A stretch of DNA of 64,000 nucleotides from Paraburkholderia sp. IMGN_8 (GTDB lineage Bacteria; Pseudomonadota; Gammaproteobacteria; Burkholderiales; Burkholderiaceae). How positions within the stretch are numbered: the first letter of the stretch is position 1; each line of letters opens with the position of its first letter. The stretch spans positions 2,914,001-2,978,000 of the forward strand of contig NZ_CP150901.1 of assembly GCF_038050405.1 (NCBI RefSeq), written 5' to 3'. The notes beneath the pieces were generated by a model, which worked only from the letters and a program-made list of their open reading frames with translations, was not told the DNA's origin and did not search any database. The translations under genes and the position numbers were made by a program. Positions 45,398 through 54,014 of this stretch are shown in pieces.

Positions 45398-46363
45398 TCA
45401 CCGCAAGGCGTCGTCCGGCAAATCGGGCAGCGCCCGCGCAAGCGACGGCTGAATCGCGTTATCCAGCACGCCGCGCGTCAGCATGACGATGTCGCCGGCG
45501 AACCGGTCCCATTCACCCTGGCGGTGCAACAGAAAGAAATCGCGCCGCCCGAGACGGCTCGGCGGCAACGGCATCACCGCGATATCGTCCAGATAGTGGC
45601 GCGCCTGCCACAGACACAATGGCGTCGAAATCGCAAAACCCACACGCGCCGCCACCAGACTCAGCAGCGGATCGGTCGCGTCGAATTCGTACCGCCGCGG
45701 GCTGTTGATGCCCAGATGCCGCGCGAAACGCTCGATCTGCTGCCCGATCACCGAGCGCGCCGTATAGCGGATCAGCGGCATTTCCAGCGCGAGCGTGCGC
45801 CAGTCGATATTGCGGCGCCCGCTCAGATAGCTGCGCGCAACCACTACGACAAATGCCTCGGAAAACAGCGGCACTTCGACGATCCGTGCGTCGTTCAGCG
45901 TAGTCTGCGTGCAAATCGCTATATCCAGTTCCCGGTCGTGCAGTTGCTTGCTCAGGCCCGGCGTCAGGCCGGACCACATCGAAATCTGCCGCTCCGAATT
46001 CGACACCGCGCGGATCAACTCTGGGCCGACGGTCGCCGCGAATGAATCGACACAGCCCAGCCGCACCGGCATCTTGCCCGTATGCGACGCATCGCCGATG
46101 CGGGCGCTGACCATCTGCGCATGCTCGATCAGCGGACCCGCCAGTTCGAGCAGCGCGCGCCCCGCCACGTTCGGCCGCGGCGGGCGGCTCTCGCGGTCGA
46201 ACAGCGTCAGGCCCTGGTCGCGCTCCAACGCGGCGATCGACTGGCTGACCGCGCTCTGGCTCACGCCCAACTGTTTTGCCGCGCCCGTCATCGAGCCGCT
46301 CTCGCAGACGGCGGCGAATGCCTGCAGCGCGCGCAGGTCGATCGGGGTCGGGGTTCGTCTCAT
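45398..46363 (-). CDS. LysR-family regulator (321 aa)
   Basis: N-terminal winged helix at residues 8-66 (IDLRALQAFAAVCESGSMTG, AAKQLGVSQSAVSQSIAALE) and a LysR substrate-binding domain with VRLGCVDSFAATVGPELIRAV near 99 and ELDIAICTQT near 142. Start MRRTPTPID at 46363; upstream in-frame codons are not family-like. It is divergent from the FAD oxidoreductase-etfBA operon (186-base gap) and is its probable regulator. The C-terminus may be shortened, see the in-frame extension beyond the TGA. Confidence 0.9.
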   Translation of the reverse strand: MRRTPTPIDLRALQAFAAVCESGSMTGAAKQLGVSQSAVSQSIAALERDQGLTLFDRESRPPRPNVAGRALLELAGPLIEHAQMVSARIGDASHTGKMPVRLGCVDSFAATVGPELIRAVSNSERQISMWSGLTPGLSKQLHDRELDIAICTQTTLNDARIVEVPLFSEAFVVVVARSYLSGRRNIDWRTLALEMPLIRYTARSVIGQQIERFARHLGINSPRRYEFDATDPLLSLVAARVGFAISTPLCLWQARHYLDDIAVMPLPPSRLGRRDFFLLHRQGEWDRFAGDIVMLTRGVLDNAIQPSLARALPDLPDDALR

Positions 46364-46549
46364 GGAATGCTCCGCTCGCGTTGGTGACTTGCCGGTCATC
46401 CTGTGCGGCACGAAAGCATGGTGCCGATGTATGCAGGGCCGGTGTTCAGGATGAGAAATTGCATTGAGTCGCCATAAGTTTGCCTAATACAAAATTGGCG
46501 CGCCCGGCGTTTTCCTAGAATTCGCCTCATTGCCCACACAGAGGTCCAC

Positions 46550-47737
46550 ATGAGCCACTACGATTTCATCGTGATCGGCGCTGGCGTCATCGGCGCGTCG
46601 GTCGCCCATCATCTCGCCGCACAGGGCGCGCAGAGCGTGCTGGTCATCGAGCAGGGCACGATCGGCGCGGGCACCACCTCGCAGTCGTCCGGCCTGCTGC
46701 GCACGCATTATTCTGTGCACCAGAATGTGGAACTGGCGCGCTCATCGTGGTGGGCGTTCAATAATTTCGCCGAATATGTCGGCGACGACGAAGCATCCTG
46801 CGGTCTCGTCAAATGCGGCTACCTGATCTGCTCGCCCGAGGGCGACAAGCTGGAGCCGCTGCGCGCCTCGCTCGCCACACAGCAGGACATGGGCATCGAT
46901 GTGCAGTTGCTCGACAAGGGCGAGGCGCGCGAGCGCCTGCCGATCGCGAGCTTCGACGATGCCGCGCTGATCGGTTTCGAACCGGAAGCGGGTTTTGCCG
47001 ATGCCTATCTTGTCGCCACCGGTTTTGCCCGTTCGGCGCGCCGGCGCGGCGTCAAGATCATGGAAGGCGTCGCGGTAACGGGCCTCATCCGCGAAGGACG
47101 CCGGATCACCGGCGTCGAGACGAGCGCCGGAAACTTCGGTTGCGGCACCCTCATCAGCACGCAGAACATCTGGACGCCGGAACTCGCCGGCTGGATCGGC
47201 GTGCCGCTGCCGGTCAAGCCGGAGCGTCACACGGTGCTCGCGCTCGAATGCGAAGGCGCCGCGTACTCGTTCAGGATGCCGGCGTTCAAGGACCTGGGCT
47301 CGGCCGGCATGCTCTATTACCGCAGCTACGGCGGCAGCCAGATGCTCGTGTCCGAAGGCGTGGTCGGCGAAACGCTGAACTCGCCGGAAACGGAACAGGG
47401 CGATATCTCGCTCGACTATGTCGCCGAAGTCGGCGCGCAAGTCGCCGAACGCTTCCCTGCTTACGAAGCCGCGGGTCTGGCTTCCTCGTGGACCGGCGTC
47501 TACGACGTGACGCCCGACTGGAATCCGGTGTTGGGCCGGGTCGCCGATATCGAGGGACTCGTGGTCGGCTTCGGCTTCTCCGGGCACGGCTTCAAGCTCT
47601 CGCCGGGCATCGGCAAGATCCTCGCGCAGCACGCGCTCGGTCAGCCCACCGATGTTTCTCTCGCGCCCTACGCCCTCGACCGGTTCGCCAGCGGCGCTCT
47701 GCTGGTTGGCAAATACGGCTCCGGCGCGGTCTCCTGA
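46550..47737 (+). CDS. FAD-dependent amine dehydrogenase, sarcosine oxidase beta / DadA-like (395 aa)
   Basis: Single-chain flavoprotein with N-terminal FAD motif VIGAGVIGASVAHHLAAQ at 8-25 and the DAO fold throughout (EQGTIGAGTTSQSSGLLRTHYS near 33-54; YDVTPDWNPVLGRV near 321; GFGFSGHGFKLSPGIGKILA near 343). These features fit oxidation of a secondary or tertiary N-methyl amino acid. The following etfB and etfA genes suggest that it is a dehydrogenase passing electrons to ETF and not an oxidase using O2. As the neighbouring island makes N-methylglutamate but has no mgdABCD, this protein is a candidate N-methylglutamate dehydrogenase; sarcosine or dimethylglycine are alternatives. Confidence 0.85.
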   Translation: MSHYDFIVIGAGVIGASVAHHLAAQGAQSVLVIEQGTIGAGTTSQSSGLLRTHYSVHQNVELARSSWWAFNNFAEYVGDDEASCGLVKCGYLICSPEGDKLEPLRASLATQQDMGIDVQLLDKGEARERLPIASFDDAALIGFEPEAGFADAYLVATGFARSARRRGVKIMEGVAVTGLIREGRRITGVETSAGNFGCGTLISTQNIWTPELAGWIGVPLPVKPERHTVLALECEGAAYSFRMPAFKDLGSAGMLYYRSYGGSQMLVSEGVVGETLNSPETEQGDISLDYVAEVGAQVAERFPAYEAAGLASSWTGVYDVTPDWNPVLGRVADIEGLVVGFGFSGHGFKLSPGIGKILAQHALGQPTDVSLAPYALDRFASGALLVGKYGSGAVS

Positions 47738-47762
47738 TTCCCAATCGATGGACGCTCCAGTC

Positions 47763-48542
47763 ATGACAATCAACATTCTGGTTCCAGTCAAACGTGTGGT
47801 GGACGCGAATGTGCGCGTACGGGTCGCCGCAAACGGCTCGATCGACACCACCGGTCTCAAGATGTCCCTCAATCCGTTCGACGAATGCGCGGTCGAAAAG
47901 GCATTGCAACTCAGGGAAGCCGGCGCCGCATCGAAGGTAACGGTGATCACGTGCGGCACGCAAGCCAGCCAGGATGTCTTGCGCACGGCGCTGGCGATGG
48001 GCGCGGACGACGCAGTGCTGATCGACACTTCGACGGCGACTTCCACGTTGGATTCGCTGGCCGTAGCCCGCCTGCTGAACGCCCACATGGCGACTCGCGC
48101 ATACGGCCTCGTGCTGTGCGGCAAGCAGGCGATCGACGGCGATATCGGCGGCGTCGCCGCGATGCTCGCCGCCCTGCTCGACTGGCCGCAGGCGTTGAAC
48201 GCCAGCACCCTTTCGGCGGATGGCGCAGGCTGGGCCGTTACGTGCGGCGACGACACCGGCACGGCGACGTGGCTGCTCGAGGGTCCGGCTGTCGTCAGCG
48301 CCGATCTGCGCCTCGCCGAGCCGCGCCGCGTGACCTTGCCGAGCATCGTCAAGGCGAAGCAGAAGCCGCTCGCGATCGTCGATGCCACCACGCTGGCCAT
48401 CGACCTGACGCCGCAAAGCCATATCGTGAAGCTCAGCGACCCGCCGGTTCGTCAGCCCGGCATCAAGGTCGCCGACAGCGCCGCGCTAATTGCAGCGCTC
48501 ACGGAACGACGTGTGTTCGATCAAGCAGGAGTCCCCGTATGA
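47763..48542 (+). CDS. etfB: Electron transfer flavoprotein beta subunit (259 aa)
   Basis: ETF beta fold: INILVPVKRVVDANVRVRV at the N-terminus, MSLNPFDECAVEKALQLRE near 38-56, VLCGKQAIDGDIGGVAAMLAALL near 116 and the recognition-loop region RRVTLPSIVKAKQKPL near 190-205. The start at 47763 gives the standard N-terminus; an ATG 15 bases upstream is in frame. It lies 25 bases behind the FAD dehydrogenase gene, as a dedicated ETF paralogue would, distinct from the housekeeping fatty-acid ETF. Confidence 0.93.
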   Translation: MTINILVPVKRVVDANVRVRVAANGSIDTTGLKMSLNPFDECAVEKALQLREAGAASKVTVITCGTQASQDVLRTALAMGADDAVLIDTSTATSTLDSLAVARLLNAHMATRAYGLVLCGKQAIDGDIGGVAAMLAALLDWPQALNASTLSADGAGWAVTCGDDTGTATWLLEGPAVVSADLRLAEPRRVTLPSIVKAKQKPLAIVDATTLAIDLTPQSHIVKLSDPPVRQPGIKVADSAALIAALTERRVFDQAGVPV

Positions 48543-49480
48543 GAAGCCTTGTCGTAGCTGAAAGCGAAAACGGCCGCGTGGCCGACGCGACGCTTCGCGT
48601 CATCACAGCGGTCATGCAACGCGGTCTGTCGGTCGATGTGTTCTTGCCGGATGCCTCGCTGGCATCCGCAGTCGAAAAGATCGCCGGGATCGAGCGCGTT
48701 CTCGTGATGGCAGGTGCTGTGAGCGAGTGCGTTGTGCCTGAAACGCTCGCCGCGCAACTGCACGCGATGCACGGACCGTATTCGCTGATCGCCGCGAGTC
48801 ATCGGACGCTCGGTCGTAGCGCCCTGCCGCGCGCGGCCGCGCTGGTGGGTGGCGCGTTCATTCCGGATGTGATCGCTGTAGAAGGTGAAGGCTCTTATGT
48901 CCGCAGCCTCTACGCAGGAAGCGTCGTTGCCAACGTGAACACGGCGAGCGCCGTGACGTTCGCGACGTTTCGCGCATCGTCATTCGCGCCCGCTGCCGAC
49001 AGCGGCGGCAACGGCCTGCGCGTAACGGTCGAAGCCATCGCGGGCTTTAGCAGGACGAAGCTTGTCGAACGCCAGGCCTCGGCACAGACCGGCCGCGAAT
49101 TGCCCGACGCGCGGATCGTCGTCGCGGGCGGGCGCGGTCTGGCATCGAAGGACAACATGGAACGGCTCGGCGAACTGGCGGAAAAGATGGGCGCGGCGCT
49201 CGGCGCATCGCGCGCCGCGGTGGATGCCGGCTACGCGCCGAATACCGCCCAGGTCGGGCAAACCGGCAAGATGGTCGCGCCCGACGTCTACCTTGCATTC
49301 GGCATCTCCGGTGCGATTCAGCATCTGGCCGGGATGAAGGACTCGAAGACCATCGTCGCGATCAATAAAGATCCGGACGCACCGATCTTTTCAGTCGCGG
49401 ACATCGGGTTCGTGGGCGATCTGTTCAAGGTGGTGGGCGAGATCGAAGCGCATGTCGGCGCGGGAGGCGCGAGCCGATGA
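48539..49480 (+). CDS. etfA: Electron transfer flavoprotein alpha subunit (313 aa)
   Basis: Partner of EtfB, binding FAD. N-terminal domain [22 protein letters not shown]-terminal FAD domain with [20 protein letters not shown] near 200, [41 protein letters not shown] near 221-261 and [20 protein letters not shown] near 275-295. Start ATG overlaps the etfB stop by 4 bases. Electrons would go on to ETF-ubiquinone oxidoreductase, not encoded here. Confidence 0.94.
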   Translation: MRSLVVAESENGRVADATLRVITAVMQRGLSVDVFLPDASLASAVEKIAGIERVLVMAGAVSECVVPETLAAQLHAMHGPYSLIAASHRTLGRSALPRAAALVGGAFIPDVIAVEGEGSYVRSLYAGSVVANVNTASAVTFATFRASSFAPAADSGGNGLRVTVEAIAGFSRTKLVERQASAQTGRELPDARIVVAGGRGLASKDNMERLGELAEKMGAALGASRAAVDAGYAPNTAQVGQTGKMVAPDVYLAFGISGAIQHLAGMKDSKTIVAINKDPDAPIFSVADIGFVGDLFKVVGEIEAHVGAGGASR

Positions 49481-49545
49481 CGCTTCATCTGCCGGGCAAG
49501 TCAAGCTCGTCGAAGACCGCTTCCAGCGCATCCCGCTCTCCCCTT

Positions 49546-50472
49546 CTACACGCTCGCGAGCAGCGACTGCACCGTACCCGATTCGACATCGCCGACGTAG
49601 ATACCGAACGCATCTTCGGTACGCTCCTTCACATAGCGGCACAACATCGACTGAACAGCAGGATCGCGAATCTCATCCCAAGGTATTTCGCTGAGCGGGA
49701 CGTAACGGATCCCGCCAGCGGCGGGCGCCTCATCGACAATACGGCCGCGATAATAGATGTGCGTGACGCCTTTATCCTCGAAGACTGCGAACAGGAAATC
49801 CAGATTTGCATTCAGGCGGTAGCCGCCAAGCACACCGCGCAGACTCGCCGCATCGGAAGCAGGTTCGAGGCGCGTGCCGGTCGGCAACTGTAGCCCCGCC
49901 GCCGTTTCAATCAGTATCAGCCCGCGTGGATGTTCGAGAATCGCCCCGACCTGAGCACGCTGTGCGGTCGCGGCGAGCGCCTCCTGGGACAGACTGAAGT
50001 CGACATACGCGCCCCGGCAGTAGCCCAGCGGCGTCGCGCTCGTATTCGTAAAGTCCGCCACGCGGCCAATCAGAATGATGTGATCGCCCGCATCCACCAC
50101 CTGATGGGTCTCGCAATCGAAACTCGCCGCCGCACCGTCTATCAACGGGCTTCCAGTCTGACGCGCATGCCAGGCAACCTGCGCGAACTTGTCCGCGCTC
50201 TTCGACGCGAACACGCCCGAGACAGGCCTCTGATCTTCGGCCAGCACGCTTACCGCGAAACGCTGCGTTTGCGAAAACACCGGATGGCTCGACGCGGTCT
50301 TGGCAATGCACACGAGGATCAACGCGGGGTCGAGCGAAACCGACGTGAACGAGTTCGCAGTAAAGCCGCGCGGCGAGCCGTCCGGTTGAATGGTCGTCAC
50401 GACGGTCACACCGGTCACGAAGGCGCCCAGCGCCCGGCGGAATTCAGCAACATCGAAAACGGATTCGCCCAT
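49546..50472 (-). CDS. Flavin reductase with extra C-terminal Nudix-like domain (308 aa)
   Basis: Residues 1-160 are a flavin-reductase-like FMN domain (EFRRALGAFVTGVTVVTTIQPDG, GFTANSFTSVSLDPALILVC, TFASK-like GVFASKSADKFAQV) expected to supply reduced flavin to a two-component monooxygenase. Residues 165-308 form a further domain (GAILEHPRGLILIETAAGLQ; LDFLFAVFEDKGVTHIYYRG; PLSEIPWDEI) reminiscent of a Nudix fold with a degenerate Nudix box. Start MGESVFDV at 50472 is preferred. It is the last gene of a leftward three-gene operon; the matching oxygenase may be the luciferase-like protein at 58680. Confidence 0.87.
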   Translation of the reverse strand: MGESVFDVAEFRRALGAFVTGVTVVTTIQPDGSPRGFTANSFTSVSLDPALILVCIAKTASSHPVFSQTQRFAVSVLAEDQRPVSGVFASKSADKFAQVAWHARQTGSPLIDGAAASFDCETHQVVDAGDHIILIGRVADFTNTSATPLGYCRGAYVDFSLSQEALAATAQRAQVGAILEHPRGLILIETAAGLQLPTGTRLEPASDAASLRGVLGGYRLNANLDFLFAVFEDKGVTHIYYRGRIVDEAPAAGGIRYVPLSEIPWDEIRDPAVQSMLCRYVKERTEDAFGIYVGDVESGTVQSLLASV

Positions 50473-50540
50473 GGTCTTGCTCCTCAAGATAAACAACTCC
50501 GGTCCGGACCCGGATCACTTACTTCATTTCTCGCTTCGCT

Positions 50541-51362
50541 TCATTTCACTTCGCTGAAAAAACGCAGGAGCCGCTGATTCACCACCGACGGTGCCGTCAC
50601 GTTCATCATGTGCCGTTGGTTCGCGACGATCTCGGCGCGCGCGTTGGGCGCTGCGGCCGCCATCGATTGCGACATCGCCGGACTTGAGTTCGGATCGCAC
50701 TCGCCGGTCATGAAAAGCGCCGGCACGGTAAGTTGCGGCAAGCGGCCAACATGTGCCCGATCGGAACTGGCAAAGAGCCGGTAGGTTCGCGCATAGCCCT
50801 CCGGATTGACCGACTCCAGCAACGAACGCACCAACTCCGCGACTTCGGCGAGATGCCCTGGCACCGGATCGTCGAACCAGCGCGCAATCGTCGCGTCGAT
50901 GCTCGGCTGTTCGATGCCGCCGGTTTCAAGCGACGCCGCTCGCTGCATGACCGCGGCCCGCTGCGTCGGCGTGCGGTCGTAGACCGCATTGAGCGCAACG
51001 ACACTCGACACCCGCGCCGGATAACGCAACGCGAATTCCAATGCGATCAGCGATCCCATCGAATGACCGACCACATGCGCCGACTCGATCTGTAAATAGT
51101 CGAGCAGCGCGGCCAGTTGCGCGGCGTATTCGTCGAGGGTCGGCTCGGCCGCCGGCAGACGGCTCGCACCATGTCCCAGCACGTCGTAAGACACCACCCG
51201 AAAGTGCGCCTGCAACTCGGCCACTTGCGGCGCCCACACGCTGCGGTTCATGCCTACGCCGTGAATCAGCACGAGTGCGGCACCCTCGCCTGCCACGTTG
51301 TATGCCGTGCCGTCGAACGTTCCGCTCGTCGACGCACGCTCGATGACGGTTTCATGCTTCAT
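50541..51362 (-). CDS. Alpha/beta-fold hydrolase (273 aa)
   Basis: Soluble hydrolase with oxyanion region IHGVGMN near 33, nucleophile elbow GHSMGS (S101), D223 in TGECDPNSS and H251 in NQRHMMN, giving a full catalytic triad. It resembles 3-oxoadipate enol-lactonase/RutD-like enzymes that open lactones, carbamates or amides. It overlaps the AA_synth-family gene by 11 bases and is part of the GntR-controlled operon. Substrate not identifiable. Confidence 0.87.
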   Translation of the reverse strand: MKHETVIERASTSGTFDGTAYNVAGEGAALVLIHGVGMNRSVWAPQVAELQAHFRVVSYDVLGHGASRLPAAEPTLDEYAAQLAALLDYLQIESAHVVGHSMGSLIALEFALRYPARVSSVVALNAVYDRTPTQRAAVMQRAASLETGGIEQPSIDATIARWFDDPVPGHLAEVAELVRSLLESVNPEGYARTYRLFASSDRAHVGRLPQLTVPALFMTGECDPNSSPAMSQSMAAAAPNARAEIVANQRHMMNVTAPSVVNQRLLRFFSEVK

Positions 51363-51939
51363 TGGATCCGAGCTCCTTCAGATCCTGATAACGGTCGCCG
51401 ATGCGGTGATGCGGCCGGCCGCCGATCGACGCGCCCAGCGCGATCACGAGTTCGTCGGGCGCGGGCGCATCGACGATTGAGAACTGGACAGTGAGGTAAT
51501 GCGAGCGCATGCCTTCGTCGCCCTTGTGCATCAGCGGAATCGTCACCGGACAATTGGGGCCGCCGCGCAGATTCGTAAAGCTCAGATAGCTCTTCGCGCC
51601 GACAGCCTCACGGAACTTGTTGCCGAAGCGCAGTGTATGGATCAGCGCCGACGCATGCTCGATCTCGCCCGACGTACCGACGATAGCCGCCTTCCCATAG
51701 CCTTCCACAGCTGCACCGGACCCGGCGATGCGCAGGATCTCGGCCGTCAGGATCTCGCCCAGTTGCGGCGCGAGCCCGTGAATCTCCGGCTTCAGGTCTT
51801 CGACAAAACCGCGTCCCGCCCAGGGATTGCGCAGCACGGCGGCAGCGGCGAAGAGCTTCAGCGGCTTCGAAGCCGCTTTACCACCTTCGATAAACGTGTC
51901 TTCCACATAGGTGACCAGCTTGCGAATCTCGAGCTTCAT
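51352..51939 (-). CDS. Amino acid synthesis (AA_synth, PF06684-type) family protein (195 aa)
   Basis: Small protein of a poorly characterised family: IRKLVTYVEDTFIEGGKA near 5-22, VLRNPWAGRGFVEDL near 35-49, EGYGKAAIVGTSGEIEHASALIHTLRFGNKFREAV near 79-113, and RGGPNCPVTIPLMHK near 124-138. The biochemical role is unknown despite the family name; homologues occur in catabolic clusters next to luciferase-like monooxygenases. First gene of the three-gene operon, with a palindromic GntR-type operator about 60 bases upstream. Confidence 0.83.
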   Translation of the reverse strand: MKLEIRKLVTYVEDTFIEGGKAASKPLKLFAAAAVLRNPWAGRGFVEDLKPEIHGLAPQLGEILTAEILRIAGSGAAVEGYGKAAIVGTSGEIEHASALIHTLRFGNKFREAVGAKSYLSFTNLRGGPNCPVTIPLMHKGDEGMRSHYLTVQFSIVDAPAPDELVIALGASIGGRPHHRIGDRYQDLKELGSNEA

Positions 51940-51997
51940 CAGACTTTCTCCGTGGGCAAATGCGCCATGGCCTCATGCGATAGCGCCTTCGATGTAT

Positions 51998-52011
51998 TAT
52001 GGTATTCCATA
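51998..52011. promoter_or_regulatory. GntR-type operator upstream of the AA_synth-hydrolase-flavin reductase operon
   Basis: TATGGTATTCCATA, palindromic at 6 of 7 pairs, 59 bases before the start at 51939. The same core occurs at 59874-like position inside 59867-59890, degenerate at 59830-59843 and at 52875-52888. A GntR/FCD regulator gene lies beside it. Confidence 0.8.
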
Positions 52012-52088
52012 TTATTGTACGCAAGAATTTTCAGGCGTCGACGGGGTTTACGCGAGGGTTGACGAGAATGCCCCGCAATTCGCGGGCG

Positions 52089-52114
52089 AAAAAAAGCCGT
52101 CGGAATCGACGGCT
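52089..52114 (-). terminator. Intrinsic terminator of the GntR operon
   Basis: On the minus strand AGCCGTCG, 4-base loop and CGACGGCT (8-bp perfect stem) are followed by a run of seven T, 33 bases beyond the GntR stop codon. Classical rho-independent terminator. Confidence 0.88.
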
Positions 52115-52146
52115 CGATAGCTTCCTGCCTGCAGCAGCAGTCAGAA

Positions 52147-52833
52147 TCAGTCGCTTGTCGCGGCTTCCTTTTCGGCGAGCGCCGCCATGGCGATGCCGGC
52201 GGTACGTCTCACGTGTTCAAGCGACGCGGCAGCCGCCGCGTCACCATCTTTCTTGGCGATGGCCGCGAGCAACTTGTTCATCTCGCGATTCGAATCCGTA
52301 CCTCGCCCAGGCGATGAAATCGTCATCGAGCGAAGCTGGTTGATTCGCGCGTTCAGCGACTTGACCACCTGATGCATCATCAGCTTCTGGCCGCCGGTGA
52401 ACATCGTTTCGTAGAACTGTTCGGTGTTGAGCAACACGCGCTTGAAATCCGCCTTGTCGAACGCGTCCTCGATCTCCTTGCGGATGTCGCGCAGTTGCTT
52501 CAACAGCGCAGGCGTGGCACGTTCTGCACAAGCACGCGCTGCTTCCGACTCCAGCAGCGCGCGGATTTCGTAGATTTCCTCGACCTGCGCCGGATCGAGT
52601 CTTGCGACGATCGGCCCTGAATGTGAGCCGGTTTCGACCAGACCTTCCGTTTCGAGGTGGCGCAATACCTCGCGGACTACGGTGCGGCTCACGCCTAGTT
52701 GATCGCACAGCGTACGCTCGATTAAGCGATCGCCGGGTCGATAAAAGCCCTGAGAAATGGCCTCGCGCAATTTCTCAAGAGTCAGTTCGCGCAGCGTCGG
52801 CGCACTGCGGTCGACACGCATTTGATCCATCAT
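52147..52833 (-). CDS. GntR-family regulator, FadR/FCD subfamily (228 aa)
   Basis: N-terminal winged helix (TLRELTLEKLREAISQGFYRPG, ERTLCDQLGVSRTVVREVLRHLETEGLV, about 12-62) and an alpha-helical FCD ligand domain with VEEIYEIRALLESEAARACAE near 79. Start chosen at 52833 (MMDQMRVD); an in-frame extension upstream would include the operator-like site. It is the last gene of the long leftward operon from 59726 and also has its own upstream operator, so autoregulation is likely. Ends at a strong terminator. Confidence 0.92.
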   Translation of the reverse strand: MMDQMRVDRSAPTLRELTLEKLREAISQGFYRPGDRLIERTLCDQLGVSRTVVREVLRHLETEGLVETGSHSGPIVARLDPAQVEEIYEIRALLESEAARACAERATPALLKQLRDIRKEIEDAFDKADFKRVLLNTEQFYETMFTGGQKLMMHQVVKSLNARINQLRSMTISSPGRGTDSNREMNKLLAAIAKKDGDAAAAASLEHVRRTAGIAMAALAEKEAATSD

Positions 52834-52874
52834 GGCTCTCTCTCGTCTCCGGGCGACATCCGGATATAGTGGTT

Positions 52875-52888
52875 TTTGGAATCCCATA
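52875..52888. promoter_or_regulatory. Operator-like site in front of the GntR gene
   Basis: TTTGGAATCCCATA matches 12 of 14 bases of the complement-strand operator core TATGGAATACCATA, 42 bases before the GntR start. It suggests autoregulation. Confidence 0.6.
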
Positions 52889-52931
52889 GTATCGCATAGG
52901 CGACACCTGGAAAATCCATACCTCGCGCTGC

Positions 52932-54014
52932 TCAGACAGGAAAGACCCGGGCGCTCACGCTATCCCAGTCGAGCCACGCTTGCGCACCAACCGCCAGGTT
53001 CGCTTCCCGCAAACCGGCCGGCGCGCGCACAGCGATCTCCTGTGCCCACGGCGTCGCCACCGAATAGTGCATCGTGTCGCCCAGATAGGTGACATCACGC
53101 ACCGTCACCGGCAAACTGCCGTCGGCGCTTTGCACGGGCTGCGCACGAATCGTTATCTGTTCGGGACGCAGCATCAACGCACCGTTGCTGCCGGCACTCA
53201 GCGTGCGATCGAAACTGCCCACCTGTACCGGCTTTCCGTTAGGGAACACCGCATGCGAACCGCCGTTGCTGCCCGCCAGCGTGACCGGCAGAAAATTCGA
53301 ATTACCGATGAAACTCGCGACGAAGCGCGATGCCGGCTGTGCGTAAAGATCTTCGCCGGTGCCGACCTGCTCGATACGCCCTTTGTTGAATACCGCAATC
53401 CGGTCGGACAGACGCAAGGCCTCCTCCTGATCATGGGTCACGTAGAGAATCGTCACGCCGGTTTGCTGATGAATGCGGCGCAACTCGGTCTGCAACTCCT
53501 CGCGCAACTTCTTATCCAGCGCGGAAAGCGGTTCGTCCATCAACAGCACTGGCGGATCATAGGCCAACGCGCGGGCGATCGCCACGCGCTGCTGCATCCC
53601 GCCCGATAGCTGACCCGGCATACGGTCGCGGCAATCGCCGAGATGCACGAGCTTGAGCATCTGTTCGACCTTCGATTTCACCTGGGCGTCAGACATGCGC
53701 CGCACGCGCAGCGGAAAGGCCACGTTTTCGCCGACGGTCAGATGCGGGAACAGCGTGTAGCGCTGAAACACCATGCCGATGTTGCGTCGATTCGGCGCGA
53801 CCGACAACAACGATTTTCCGTCGAGCAGCACGCGCCCCTCGGTAGGCGACTGGAAGCCCGCGACAATATAAAGCGTCGTACTCTTGCCCGAACCCGACGG
53901 TCCGAGAAAAGTCATGAACTCGCCCTTCTTGATGTCGAGCGAAACTTGATCGATGGCCACGACCTGATCGTAGGTCTTGCGAAGCCGTTGAATCTGCAGA
54001 AACGGTGAGCTCAC
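52932..54014 (-). CDS. ABC transporter ATPase, polyamine-type PotA-like (360 aa)
   Basis: Walker A GPSGSGKST near 38, signature LSGGMQQRVAIARAL near 136, Walker B LLMDEPLSALD and switch His in YVTHDQEEALRLSDRI; a TOBE domain follows with LMLRPEQITI near 280 and AWLDWDSVSARVF at the end. This is the spermidine/putrescine/Fe-type importer class. Start overlaps the stop of the permease gene by 4 bases. Confidence 0.93.
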   Translation of the reverse strand: MSSPFLQIQRLRKTYDQVVAIDQVSLDIKKGEFMTFLGPSGSGKSTTLYIVAGFQSPTEGRVLLDGKSLLSVAPNRRNIGMVFQRYTLFPHLTVGENVAFPLRVRRMSDAQVKSKVEQMLKLVHLGDCRDRMPGQLSGGMQQRVAIARALAYDPPVLLMDEPLSALDKKLREELQTELRRIHQQTGVTILYVTHDQEEALRLSDRIAVFNKGRIEQVGTGEDLYAQPASRFVASFIGNSNFLPVTLAGSNGGSHAVFPNGKPVQVGSFDRTLSAGSNGALMLRPEQITIRAQPVQSADGSLPVTVRDVTYLGDTMHYSVATPWAQEIAVRAPAGLREANLAVGAQAWLDWDSVSARVFPV

